DNA of 64,000 nucleotides from Tigriopus japonicus (GCA_010645155.1 JAAGOF010000100.1:212421-276420), one strand, 5' to 3'. Shown: positions 26,761 to 37,361, counted from the stretch's first letter. Notes: generated by a model from the letters alone, not told the origin. Program-made: numbers and translations.

Positions 26761-27367
26761 GACTCATTTTTTGTCATTGAATTTATCTGACATTTAAAAT
26801 CAGGAGTGGTGTGTTTGTTGCCCTTTCAGTGTCGGTTACTTCAGTTTTGGTTTCGAGTTACACGGGAAGGAATTTGTTTTATGGAACTGGTTCCAAAATT
26901 AGCCACATTCATCGCAAAACCCGCGAGAGTTCCTTGAAAACGTTGGTGTTTGAGAACATTCTGAACTGTTCCTCTGTAGCATTCTCTCCAATTCAACTTA
27001 AAAGGGCCTCTTGGGTATGCTTGTAATAGGAAGGAGTTACAAGCGTTTTTTCCGAAAGAGTCATTGACGATTGCTTGTTTGATTGATTACTTGTTGCCGA
27101 AATTTGGTATTTCTCTCAAATTCTTAAAGAGAACATTGATATTTTCTTGCTTTTGACATTTTCCAACAATTTTAACAATTTTTCCTTCCTTTTTCCTTTT
27201 GGAAGGCTTGGATGACATTGTTTTTCAGTTGAGGTTTACATGATCAATCACATCTATTCACTCCTCAACTGCAATTCCTTGATTGGATGAAAGATATATT
27301 GCAGAAGAGAAGGATTTTTTGAGCACCATGTTGGAAAACTTCTAGCTTTACAGGCTTAAGATTTCTC

Positions 27368-27608
27368 TTTTTTTTTTGGATTGTTGGTGCTAGGGTCGGA
27401 GGGTTGAGCCTCGCCCGGCCAGCGAAGCCAGGCATCACATCGTCCAAATCATTTCCGATCGGCAATTTCAAGTCCGGTATCAGAATGGTTCTCCGTCTGT
27501 GGGTGTGGATTAACGTCTAAAAGTTTCCTTGAGAAAGGTCGGGGAGGAGAATCGAACCTGGGACCTCTCTCACTATAGGAAACTGCGCTAACCACGACAC
27601 CACGTCTC
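27368..27608 (-). mobile_element. tRNA-derived SINE, copy 1
   Basis: Read on the minus strand the element starts near 27608 with GACGTGGTGTCGTGG, carries an A-box-like TGGTTAGCGCAG and a B-box GGTTCGATTC, continues through a unique body (CCACACCCACAGACGGAGAACC, split here by position: 27510 to 27485) and ends in an A tract at 27377..27368. A second copy at 31639..31868 on the plus strand matches along its whole length. The tRNA-like head with Pol III promoter boxes, fixed body and poly(A) end is the standard SINE layout. No clear target duplication is visible. Confidence 0.8.
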
Positions 27609-29021
27609 CTCCCTTTAAACATTTCCTCTTTGACATTTGTATTTTAAGTATTGCCAATTGTTTTATTTTACAACAACCATTTCCAAAATACAAAACCTCT
27701 AAAAAATGGCAATTGTCCTGAAATTTGACATTTGGAGCCAAAATTATTGTCATACACAAAAAGAAATTGCGCCATCTACTGAGCCAAATTGAAAATTTTA
27801 TTTTTGAATCAATTACATTCAAGTATGCCTCCAAAAACGGCCAAATGCTTCAAATTCACTAGAAACAAATTTGGAAATTTCGTTGCACATAGACAAAAAT
27901 ACCAAATAATGGCCCTGTCAAAAAATATTTCTTAAATATTCGTTTTTTTCCCAATATTTTGGCCTTTTGAAGAAAATACATATTGGATATTTTGTCACTT
28001 TTTTGCAAATATTTTTCCGGGCCCTAGTGATCATTTACCAAACTAGTCTATTCCGTTCTAGTCCACTCCGTTCTAGTCATTCTTTTAAACACCTGTGATA
28101 CCTTATGTATGTATTACTCAAGGAGCCCCACCCCCCCACCCCTGGTGGGGAAAGGGGAGATGTATCCTACCGACTGCGAAATGTATGATCACCGGGATTG
28201 TTGTTTCATGACTAGATATATTTTTATTATGAAACAAGGTTTTAATTCAGAAATTGAATAGGACAGTAGCAAGCATTGATCACAGGCGAGAGCAAAACGA
28301 GGATCCCTGTTGTAATGATATTTGGAGCAACTCCTAGATTTGGAATAATTTCTACCTTCTATCTAATTTCTGAGCAAGTACCACCTAGCACCAAAATTTC
28401 AAATTCGCAGCAGTTCTCGCGTTGCGTTGACCTCAAGTCAACATTATCGTCTCCATTTGTCACAGTTTGCCATTAAAGTTTTCGGGACTCCAATTGAAAG
28501 CAACCCAGTATATACAGTACTTATAGGAAGAAAAAACACCCTATAGAGTCAGTGGTGTTTTTTTCAGGAAGGAAGTAAATGTGAGTCTTATAAGTTGTTT
28601 GTTTAAAAAACAAAATATATGATTGATCGAAGTTTTTCTATAAAAAAACCTTCTCTTAATTAAGCCATGGTTCAGACATTAAGGACCCCTCCTCTCTGAA
28701 AATTCGAAACAGGAAAAATGCCTGGACACGAACTCGAGAACTCTCCCCTCGGAAACACAAATGGCAATAGAAACATTGCTGCACGTGTAGTTTCTCGTAG
28801 ACTTAGAGTGATCCATTGTTGGCATCCACCTGACTTCTTGCTTCCTGTGGTGTTCAACAATGTGTTGGTTTTATTTTGACAACGAATTGGCCATAAACAA
28901 ATTTAGTCCTACTCAAGTGTATCGTACCAAAAGTCCAACCGCTTTTCTAACCCTGCATGTCAATATTTTAGTATATCTTAGTGCAAAGATTTAACGACAC
29001 TTTTCGGCAAACGGTTATAAG
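27609..29021. other. AT-rich intergenic sequence, possible small hairpin element
   Basis: No gene seen. Between about 27907 and 28026, short matching ends (GGCCCTG followed by AAAAATATTT and its reverse complement) suggest a very small, decayed inverted-repeat element. A GTTCTAGTC word repeats near 28055..28080. Confidence 0.35.
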
Positions 29022-29205
29022 GTCATGACTAGAGGGTGGATAAAAAAGTTTTTTTTCCTGCAGAGCAGAAAATCTAGACGTTTTACGATACAGGTCAGCT
29101 GGGGTCAGCTGAACACTAACACTAAAGGAGAGCTAGTTACATCAGCCGTCTAGAATTTCTGCTCTGTAGGAAAAAAAACTTTTTTTTCCACCCTCTAGTC
29201 ATGAC
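29022..29205. mobile_element. Hairpin MITE, 184 bp (copy A)
   Basis: Terminal inverted repeats of about 55 to 60 bp beginning GTCATGACTAGAGGGTGG at the left and ending with its reverse complement at the right. The arms continue through A/T tracts into a GCAGAGCAGAAA word. The inner boundary of the arms shares GGAGCAGAAA/AGACGTT and GTCAGCTG words with the MITE at 29374..29524, so the two are relatives. No coding capacity. A TA on each side of GAGGGTGG is compatible with a Tc1/mariner-type TA target, but this is tentative. Confidence 0.75.
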
Positions 29206-29373
29206 AAAAAGTGATTGCTAAAGCTTGAAATTGAAAGCGATCTGTAACGATAGAACATTGGAGAAAACGGTTCAAAAATTAATTTAAAAACTTTTAGGGT
29301 TTGACCATGGAATGGATAATTGTCGATTATTTTTTTACCCAAATATAAGCCAAACATGTCTGTTTTGAGCCTA

Positions 29374-29524
29374 AGGCTCGGATAAATATTCAGTTTTTCT
29401 GTGGAGCAGAAATTCCAGACGTTCCAAGGATAAGGGTCAGCTGACAATCAGCCAACATCAAACACTACGTTGTGAAACGTCTGGGATTCTGCTCCGCAGC
29501 AAAACTGAATATTTATCCGAGCCT
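29374..29524. mobile_element. Hairpin MITE, 151 bp, TA target (copy B)
   Basis: Near-perfect inverted repeats of about 55 bp starting AGGCTCGGATAAATATTCAG and ending with the reverse complement. TA flanks each end (29372..29373 and 29525..29526), which fits a non-autonomous Tc1/mariner-like element. No ORF. It shares internal words with the MITE 170 bp to its left. Confidence 0.78.
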
Positions 29525-29599
29525 TATATCCGAGTGTCATAACTTATCACACAAAGTTGGCAAAAAATCAGGAACAATGCTAAAAGTGACGTCAAAACC

Positions 29600-29826
29600 T
29601 CGCCCATTTGGACTCCAATGATTTTGGTAGGTTTGCAAAAGGTCGAGCAGGTCCAACGATGTTTCACTAGGAACATCGCAGGAATGAGAGAGCTCTCGTA
29701 TTGGGAGAGACTCCAGAAGTTTGGACTGCACAGTATTCAGAGAAGGTATGAAAGGTATCTGATACTGTATGTCTTCAAAAGCATTCATGGGCTCTGCCCT
29801 AACCCAGGAACTGAGGTAAAATATAG
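29600..29826 (+). pseudogene. LINE reverse-transcriptase ORF fragment, C-terminal part
   Basis: One frame reads PIWTPMILVGLQKVEQVQRC, then FTRNIAGMRELSYWERLQK, FGLHSIQRRYERYLIL and FKSIHGLCPNPG. The sequence x-KxExVQRxFTRxIxGM-x-LSYWERL-x-LxLxSxxxRRxRYxI-x-IHGLxPNPG is the familiar segment just after the reverse-transcriptase core of Jockey/CR1-type LINEs. Only about 75 codons survive. The fragment ends within 5 bp of the start of the next element, so it was probably cut by that insertion or was 5'-truncated. Confidence 0.8.
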
Positions 29827-29830
29827 ATAA

Positions 29831-30874
29831 CCAGGGATGGGGAGTAATTGTAAGTGCAATTACAATTACGTAATTTCAATTACAATTACATGTAATTGTA
29901 ATTAATTACATTTTTGGGCCAGGTAATTGTAATTGTAATTAATTACATTTTTGGGCAAAGTAATTGTAATTGTAATTAATTACATTTTTGGGCCAAGTAA
30001 TTATAATTGTAATTAATTACAGTCTTGGGCCAAGTAATTTTAATTAATTACATTTTTGGGCCAAGTAATTGTAATTGTAATTTATTACATTTTTGGGCCA
30101 AGTAATTGTAATTAATTGCATTTTTGGGCCAAGTAATTGTAATTGTAATTAATTACGATTTTGGCCATGTAATTGGCGAACTTTCAATTACAAATTACCA
30201 ATTACTTTTCAAAATCTTGCTTCCTCAAATTAACCATAAAACCAATTTATCGGTATTTACTTGCAAACCAATTATTTTGTCACCAATTTTTGGTCAATGT
30301 GATGCCACAAACAGGTAGCTTTTGTTTCAATACACACCCAAGCTTTGATGTTTAAATACTTTAAAACTACAAGAGCTTTTGACGTTAATATTTGTGTCAG
30401 GATTTAGGGTTTTTCGCAACCAATGGCAGACAAATGAGGTGCAAGAATAAAGTTTAAAACATCGTTACACTTGATATATATGTACAAAGTTCGTATTTTC
30501 TAAAAAAGAAAAGTATGCTTTGTGATTGATGGTAAAATAATTTTGATATTTAAGCCCGTTCATAAGCTTTTGGTTTTTGTAAATCACTCTTTCATATTAA
30601 ACTTTCAGGAATTATAAGTTGCCAGTTGGTGCATCGCCATTTAAAAATGGGAGATATGTTTATTTTTCATCGTTTTGAAAAGGCAAAAGGGTGAAAGAGA
30701 CGGAAGGATTGTAATTGACATGTAATTGACATGTAATTGTCATGTAACTGACATGTAATTGTAATTGAAGTCAATAACATTTTCGGAAAATGTGATTGTA
30801 ATTAATTACATTTTTTGATGAATTAATTGTAATTGTAATTAATTACATTTTTCAAGAAATTGACCCAACTCTGG
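29831..30874. mobile_element. Non-autonomous element with TAATTAC-rich tandem array, about 1.04 kb
   Basis: The left end reads CCAGGGATGGGGAGTAATT and the right end is the imperfect reverse complement (CCAGAGTTGGGTCAATTTC when flipped). Inside, 29850..30175 is an array of about eight units of 37 bp (GTAATTGTAATTAATTAC followed by ATTTTTGGGCCAA), and 30700..30860 repeats TGTAATTGACA and the same TAATTAC core. Ends beginning CAGRGWTGGG resemble hAT elements, but flanking 8-mers do not match, so the class is tentative. No transposase. Related fragments occur near 31530..31560, 32515..32570 and 57000..57200. Confidence 0.65.
29850..30175. repeat. 37-bp tandem array (TAATTG/TAATTAC)
   Basis: About eight head-to-tail units separated by TTTTTGGGCC, with internal self-complementarity (TAATTGTAATTAATTACA). 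Units vary between about 31 and 40 bp through loss or gain of one TAATTG hexamer. Confidence 0.85.
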
Positions 30875-30916
30875 TTGTAAGGAGTGTAGAGGTTTTCCTT
30901 GGCTGGACTAACAAAG

Positions 30917-31525
30917 CAAACAAAAGGTGGACACGAGGGAGCGCGCAAATAGGTCACACGGTAAAAAGGTCATTGTAAATAGTTCACAGTAAAAAGGTCA
31001 CGGTAAATATTTCACAGTAAAAAGGTCACGGTAAAAAGGTCACAAGGTAAAACGGTCACAGTAAAAAGGTTACGAGCTAAAAAGGTCACGGTAAAAAGGT
31101 CACAGTAAAAAGGCCACAGACCCGGGCAGCTCCAAAGGTAACCAAGGGGGTGACCCCAAGGGTCTTGGTATGTTCCATGGTTGAATATTGTCAAGGGGAA
31201 CCCAATGTTAACCGAGTGGAACACAATTATGGTCTTATATGCAGACTCAATATGATGTAACTTTCAACAGATTTTAGAACAACGGTTTGAACCCACCTTG
31301 GATCCGTTGGACCAGAGAGGGTGTCGTTGCCCCTCTAGAGTTAAAATTACACACTTCTTTGTAGATATCCTAATGGGCTTCAAAGAAATTCTGAGTGAAA
31401 CATCCAAATATTTAAGGAAAAGATATCTTTTTGCCGTGACCTATTTACCGTGTGACCTTTTTACTGTGACCTTTTTCCTCGTGATAATTTTATTGTGATC
31501 CATTTTCTTGTGACCGTTTTGTTTG
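30917..31525. mobile_element. hAT-like non-autonomous element, 609 bp, with subterminal repeats
   Basis: Terminal inverted repeats CAAACAAAAGGTG (left) and the complement of CAAACAAAACGGTCAC (right). It is flanked by TAACAAAG at 30909..30916 and TTACAAAG at 31526..31533, an 8-bp target duplication with one mismatch, as hAT transposons make. Subterminal arrays of GTAAAAAGGTCAC run inwards from both ends in opposite orientation: about eleven copies at 30951..31119 and about five inverted copies at 31431..31515. No transposase ORF. Confidence 0.7.
30951..31119. repeat. GTAAAAAGGTCAC short tandem repeats
   Basis: A roughly 14- to 18-bp unit (GGTAAAAAGGTCACAGTA-like) repeated about eleven times, with the inverted counterpart at 31431..31515. 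Clustered subterminal motifs of this kind are where hAT-type transposases bind, so they belong to the enclosing element. Confidence 0.8.
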
Positions 31526-31568
31526 TTACAAAGTACAATTACAATTAGTTTCAAAAAGTAATTGAATT

Positions 31569-31632
31569 CCCCAGACGGCCTAGGTTCGAATCTTGTTTGG
31601 GGTCGGATTGAAGCTGTCGGGAAAAATCCTCG
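31569..31632 (+). repeat. tRNA-like repeat fragment (B-box unit), copy 1
   Basis: About 63 bp (CCCCAGACGGCCTAGGTTCG onward to GAAGCTGTCGGGAAAAATCC) that recurs with few changes at 35639..35702. It contains a GGTTCGAATC B-box. No complete cloverleaf can be drawn and the A-box half is missing, so this is a fragment of a second tRNA-derived repeat family and not a tRNA gene. It abuts the SINE that follows. Confidence 0.6.
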
Positions 31633-31638
31633 GGATTA

Positions 31639-31868
31639 GACGTGGTGTCGTGATTAGCGCAGTTTCCTGTAGTGAGACTCCCGGGTTCGATTCTCCTCCC
31701 CGACCTTTCTCAAGGAAGCTTTTAAAATCCACACCCACAGACGGAGAACCAATCTGATACTGGACTTGAAATTGCCTATCGGAAATATTTGGACGATATG
31801 ATGGCTGGCTTCGCTGGCAAGACTCACCCCTCTGACCCTAGCACCTAAAATCCAAAAAAAAAAGAAAA
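31639..31868 (+). mobile_element. tRNA-derived SINE, copy 2
   Basis: Starts GACGTGGTGTCGTGATTAGC, has the A-box-like TGATTAGCGCAG and B-box GGTTCGATTC, the same body as the copy at 27368..27608 (for example ACACCCACAGACGGAGAACC and GGCTTCGCTGGC), and ends CCTAGCACC followed by an A-rich tail. Opposite orientation to copy 1, with point differences and a small deletion near the 3' end. Confidence 0.82.
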
Positions 31869-31973
31869 TACTTTCCATAGCATTTCAATTACATTTTTTT
31901 TCAAACACAACAAAAATTACTTTTTCTTTAAATGTGTACGGAGTATCAAAAAGTTGTTACCTTTGGATTAACC

Positions 31974-32421
31974 AAGAAGCACGGAAATTATGGAGTGGGA
32001 GGCTAGCAATGAGAATTGTGATTTCAAGCAGAAATGAACCTTTTGCGTTCTTCTGCAAATGAGACCTGGCTTGCATTAAGAAGAACACGTATTTCAAATT
32101 TCAGCCCAATCGAATGCCGGAGTGAAAAGTTATGCCTTCTCAAACTTATGAACTGAAGAGAGCATGGAATGAATGAACTCGCCCTTTTGTGGTAGAAAAA
32201 TTCCCAGAAAAGGGCTAGTTCATTCATTCTCGGTCGGACTTGCACTGAACTTTGAGAGAACATAACTTTTGTCTCCGACGTTCGATTGAGCTGAAAATTG
32301 AAATACGTATTCTTGTCAACATATGCAAGGCCTCATTTGCAGAAGAACGTAATTGAATAGTTCTTACTGGAAATCATTATTCTCATTGCTAGCCTCCCAC
32401 TCCATGATTCCAGTGCTTCTT
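31974..32421. mobile_element. Foldback element with 9-bp target duplication (Mutator-like), 448 bp
   Basis: The whole element is one imperfect inverted repeat: the left half from AAGAAGCACGG is complementary to the right half ending GTGCTTCTT, with arms near 200 bp meeting around 32190 (ATGAATGAACT / AGTTCATTCAT). It is flanked by the identical 9-mer GGATTAACC at 31965..31973 and 32422..32430. A 9-bp duplication with long arms is typical of Mutator-like (MULE) elements. No transposase, so non-autonomous. Short ORFs inside it are by-products. Confidence 0.85.
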
Positions 32422-33172
32422 GGATTAACCATTAGCATACATACTGAATACTTTTAGAAATATGCGGAAAATTTGAGACATGTTTCAACCCAGAGCTTTT
32501 TGCCTTTTTTAGATGAAAATGTAATTGTAATGTATAATTAAAAATTTTCAATCACAATTACATCACAGGTCTGAAGAATACACGAATAAAGTGAGATTAT
32601 GGGTAAGTATTTTGAGTTTGGAAAAGTTTTATTTCCAAGCACGGTGGTACAAAATTATACCTAAAATAGATGGGCACGCCAAGAACTAAGATATGTACCA
32701 ATCGGTTCTTGAAGGTTATATGAACATCAAACATTCTGTCCCAAAATAGGTACCGGGCAGTTTTAACGACTTTTACAAGTAACATTTTTCACTATACTCC
32801 CACCTTTTTTTAATTTATGATTCATAGGATCTTTTCAGCGAGGCCAAAACTGATCAACCATGAAATATACCTGCATTGGGACGAGATGAAGCCCAATCTA
32901 ATTTACGTAATTTTGTTTGAACCTTGCTTACAACAATTGAATTGTATGCAAGCATCTCAGATTTCGACAGGTTAACAATGCAAAGACTTATTCTTAAAAA
33001 TGATGGTTTTGAATGTCCTGCCTAATTCTCAGTTATGACACCCTGCCATGAGAAGACAAACAACTTAGTTGCCAACACATTCGTCAATTATAACTCGTAG
33101 TCGAGAGGAGTTCCACAGGAGTAATTTACAGAATAAATCAACCTGAAAAGTAGTGTATGCGAATGGTTTGAC

Positions 33173-33483
33173 ATGGCTTTTGGGATTCCAACCTACTTCA
33201 ACTTTGCTTCACAATTGACTCTACCTGGCCTGGAATTGCAATTTGTTAATGCTCCAAGAACCAATATGGAAAGGCCACCTTCATTTGACTTTTGTGTGAT
33301 TTGTCACAAACATGTGAAAACCGAGGCCTTGACAGCAAGATCCCATTCATCTTTGTTTTGTTAACCAAGCGTTACTTAAATTTGCTAGAAAGTTACCTTT
33401 TGAAGAATGCAACATATATGATGGAAAAACGTATTGGATGTGTTTCCTCAAGTGCGAACTTTCTGGATTTGGAAAAGATATAG
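33173..33483 (+). pseudogene. Frameshifted coding relic (possible zinc-finger-protein N-terminus)
   Basis: The first frame gives ERPPSFDFCVICHKHVKTEA and ends at a stop at 33364. The overlapping frame continues FVLLTKRYLNLLESYLLKN. The two halves look continuous across a one-base shift near 33350. The CxxCxK opening followed by a helical ...LNLLESYL resembles N-terminal zinc-binding modules seen before C2H2 arrays in some arthropod proteins, but this is a guess. It may be chance. Confidence 0.25.
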
Positions 33484-35638
33484 AAAAGACAGCCTTTGTT
33501 CTCCTGTTCAATGAATGACCAGATTAACACCAGTGGTGAAAAGGAGGCATTGTAACCTCAAAACCCATCAAGCAAATCATGTGATGCTCCTCAGAGATTA
33601 TGCTTGTCTCAAATGTGTTACAACAAACTTAAAGTTTTTAGGAGAAGTCTACCAAATGTTTATCCTTGTTAAGCATCCTCTCAGCATGTAAAAAGCTATT
33701 GAAGTCTCCAAAGCCTCTGATACGAAACGACTTTAAAAAATCGAGGCGAAAAATAATGGTTGAGTGACAAGTACTAGCCTCCGGGCAAATAATGTTCTCT
33801 GTGAAGCAGTTATTGAGAAATAAAGAGCAAGAAACATCTCCAATGTCCACGGGTTTCCTTTCCTTCCAGACCAGTATTAAATCATCTACACTTGAATAAC
33901 TGTTAGAAAATCTGGAATTTATGTAATCCCAACCAAATTGTACTAACGTGTTTTGAGTTCATTGTCTAACCCCATTTTTGCATTAACAGAATGTGGGTGC
34001 AATTGTTATTTATTTTTTCTCAAAATGAAATTCAATGAAATACTTATTTTTTTTATTTTATACTGATACTTATTTTTGATAAGTATCGGCACTAGAACTT
34101 CTTTACATATAATGTTGATTTTACAAATTGTAATTAGGTTAATACAAGGATTTCTTAATAGTTCCGAGGTCTATGGTTAATGACAAAGGTTTACCGTACT
34201 TCATATGTAGCACAAACTACCAATAATAACCAGAATTGAATTCATCACACCATTTTTTACCCTCTAAGGATGGAGAACTATTGAAATCTCGGTAAAGGCA
34301 CATTCATCTGGTATCAATGATTTTTTATGATCTAAAGAGTGTGACCTACCGATTGTAAAAATAATTACGCTAGATGACGGAGGCTTCCTTGGAAGATGTG
34401 AATAGCACAATCAACAAGTAAATGAAATAAACGGGTAAGAAGGCATTTTAAATTTTATGTGGCCTTCAACTCTTTACAACTTTGCCCCATCATTACCTCA
34501 ACAATTATTCTCCATTGCTTGATGAAGCTTTTTTATTCTTTCTTGTTTGGTTCTCTTTTATCATAAAAAAGATATATTGAAACGTAATGCGAAAGCACCT
34601 CTTCCTGGTTCAAGTTGTTTTTATGGTTAGGTTTTCATAGTTTTGTGCAGGAATCTCGTTGGTGAAGCATAGGTTATTGGTCACCTTTACTTTGAAATTA
34701 ACCGGACTAGAGGGAAAATCAAAGATGAAGCACTCCACAAAACGATTCTTATTTTTTGAAAAAGTACCTGAAACTGCCCATTGCCTATTTTTTGGAAGGT
34801 ACTATCAAAATCATGCAGCTGTCAAGTATAACATAACACCAAACATTTTCTTTGGCGAGCCAGCCCCATTTTCTCAGTACATAACAGATCACGGTGCAAG
34901 GTTTGAGGAGAACGCAGGAAGATTGGTTTAAACTAGGTTCGGAGAGTGAATATTCAAATCTGACGTGGAAATATCGGGAAAACGTGTCTGCATTGAAAAA
35001 AAATCGAATTCCGGCAATGGCAAGCGGGAGTTGTTTTTAGCAATGCGCTTGGATTTGCTAAAAAATTTGCATCAGTTCACTCATCTTGGTGGTGTTGAAT
35101 AGATCACATTGGCAATTTGTTCACTTTTTTTCAATGCCATAGCTTTGGTTGCAAATTGATGTTGTCCACGACAAATGAACATGTATGTGTTGAAGGTGTT
35201 AAGGGCCTTGAAAACAAAGTCACTAACAATGAACTTGCAAAACTTATAGGTTGTGCAAGATCATCCCACAATTGCAACTAAATTTCCATACATCTTTGGT
35301 GGTTATTCCATTTTTAGTCGACAACCAATGGGAAATGTCCTTAGAATGGAAATATTTTTCATAGATTTGTTCAGTCAATGTATCAACGACCAGGAATACG
35401 ATTCCAAAACTTTGTATGTGTCACAAATGACGGACCTGCTTGAACGCATCTTTCACGCTTGGGAGAAACATAAACCAGAATGGAGCCTTTGACATTGTGA
35501 TTGTGGTCATTGACTTTCCGAGATACAACGAGAAGATTCATGAGTGACGAACCGGCGTACATTAGAAAACAGTTGCTATTCAACTTGACAAATGAAATGC
35601 GTACTAGCGCGTTCTTGAAAGTGCCGAGTGGAAGTGCT

Positions 35639-35702
35639 TCCCCAGACGGCGTAGGTTCGAATCCTGTTGGGGATCGGATTGAAGCTGTCGGGAGAAATCC
35701 TT
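35639..35702 (+). repeat. tRNA-like repeat fragment (B-box unit), copy 2
   Basis: Matches 31569..31632 almost throughout (CCCCAGACGGCGTAGGTTCG onward to GTCGGGAGAAATCC). Contains B-box GGTTCGAATCC. The sequence in front (TAGCGCGTTCTTG near 35606) could be an A-box remnant. Confidence 0.6.
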
Positions 35703-36290
35703 GATCACAGGGAATCGCATTCCTTGTAGCGGTATTAGAAAATCCGCAACCAATAAAAAAAATGTTTTGAATTGATCAAAAAAAGAAGACTGTTCCCTAC
35801 TTTTTTTAGGTTCAGAGGCTGTGCTTGTTGCGTTTTGAGTAGTGAATAGTTGAAACCCAGCATCACTCTGAACTGACAAGTTCTAGGAATTATTGGCAAA
35901 GTAGCTAGCTATCAATTTACTTCTCGAATCTGGCTATATTTCTCGACTAACAACATATTTTATGGGCAGAAGATGACGTGAACGTGGATGGAGGTGAGCT
36001 GGGGAAATGGCATCTCGAATTACTACCCGTATCAATAAGGCCGTGAAATAAGAGCATGTTTTCCCTCAACATTGCTCTAACTTATGAAGTAGAGACACCC
36101 CGAGTTAGTTGAACGAGTTCGCTCAAGGCACATCAATACGAGGAAGAAAAAACATGAAACAAGTGTTTTCCACTCTAAACGAGTCAAACACATCTCGATC
36201 AACAGTTTCAAACTTACTCAAAACGAATTGACCCTAAAAGTGACCCACTCAAGCCATAGGTTCATTTGGTTCAGGAAGCACATTGGTCCG

Positions 36291-37361
36291 CTTTAAGGTC
36301 TATCGTCGGCAACTATTAACGACAAACAGGCATTGCCACGGGCGTCAACCTGTAAGAATGGAGACTCGTTTGGTTCAAAAATCTTCTTGTTCTTTAGTAC
36401 CAATATTCGAGATCCTAGAATCGGACCTGAGACGGCAAAGCTTGAGTGCAAGTTAAAATGCAGCACGACGAAGATCATCAAACCAATTGGTCTAGTTAAA
36501 CAAGAGCTTTGAAATTCATCATTGGACACGAGGTAATTGAGCGGCTCAAATATCACAATTGGTTTAAACTTGCAGGTAGGCCGACCACATGCTTGCCTGA
36601 GTGCTGAAATTACGCGGGTGTCCGTGAGTGTTGTTACGTAGTTAAGTAATATATATGTACCTACGTACATGGTGTGAATTATGAAGATCGAGGGAACTGG
36701 GAAGAGACCCTGAAGTGTTTCTTTCGGTGAAAATTGAGTCTGCGTGCGTGTGTGTGTGTAAGTATGTATGTATGTGCGTGTGCCATTATGGTGATGAAAC
36801 CATCGAGTCCGATTATGTGAGGTTTCATTCCAACGAGATTAAGCACTAGACGGAGAGGAGTGAGGTTGATTTTCAAGCTTAGTGCCAGATCTTCTCCCCC
36901 TTTCAGATACTGTAATACTACTTTGGCTACTCTACTACTCTCCATTCTCGTCTTTCGAAGACAACGTGCAGTTCGAGTTGAGAAGTATTATTATTGCTGC
37001 AAACTCCAAATACGACTTCTACGGCTACAGCAACAATCTTTGGCCCTGGTGGTGGTGATGGTGGTGGTGGGATGAAGAGAAGCGGATGATGGCCAAGAAA
37101 CCTTAAAAATTCTCCAAAACTAATTACGCAAAACGTCTTCTCCTTGCCGAATTTCTAGTGCACCTCCTTCTCCTCCTCCTCTTCTTATTCTTTTCTTCCT
37201 CGTTCATCTTCTTGTTCTTCTTTTGCGGAGTCTTCTTAAGCACTAGAAACGGAGACAGTCGCGAAAAGTGTCGAGGGAACAAAAGCTTCTTTCCTATCCC
37301 AAACAACGGGAATTGCCATTCCATTGCCCCACACCCCCTACACTCACGCACACAATCATCC
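36291..37361 (+). promoter_or_regulatory. Upstream region and probable 5' leader of the M13 peptidase gene
   Basis: Contains a TG/TATG-rich tract (36741..36777), a (GGT)n tract (37047..37070) and a strongly pyrimidine-rich CTC/TTC stretch (37160..37215). No TATA box can be assigned. An ATG at 37158 is in frame with the peptidase, but the added 68 residues are mostly Leu/Phe generated by the CTC/TTC tract, so I treat this as leader sequence. Confidence 0.4.

Larger units (their letters stand above)
32431..36290. other. AT-rich intergenic sequence with unidentified ORF fragments
   Basis: Three protein-like but unrecognised stretches occur on the plus strand. At 33173..33364 the frame includes FDFCVICHKHVKTEALT; a second frame takes over near 33355 and continues TKRYLNLLESYL to 33483, suggesting one frameshifted coding relic. 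At 34659..34931 a 90-codon ORF and at 35253..35492 a 79-codon ORF are open but have no motif that I know. The last is followed by further open sequence interrupted by stops. They may be remains of one transposon or gene. A tRNA-like repeat sits at 35639..35702. Confidence 0.35.

Noticed and set aside
31569..31700. tRNA genes suggested by GGTTCGAATC and GGTTCGATTC B-boxes
   Set aside because: No complete cloverleaf with paired acceptor stem can be drawn, and the sequences recur as interspersed repeats with poly(A) tails. They are SINE-type elements.
37158..37361. In-frame upstream ATG adding 68 residues to the M13 peptidase
   Set aside because: The extension is a Leu/Phe run produced by a CTC/TTC tract followed by a low-complexity stretch. 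The family normally begins with a short cytosolic tail just before a single membrane helix, which the ATG at 37362 provides.
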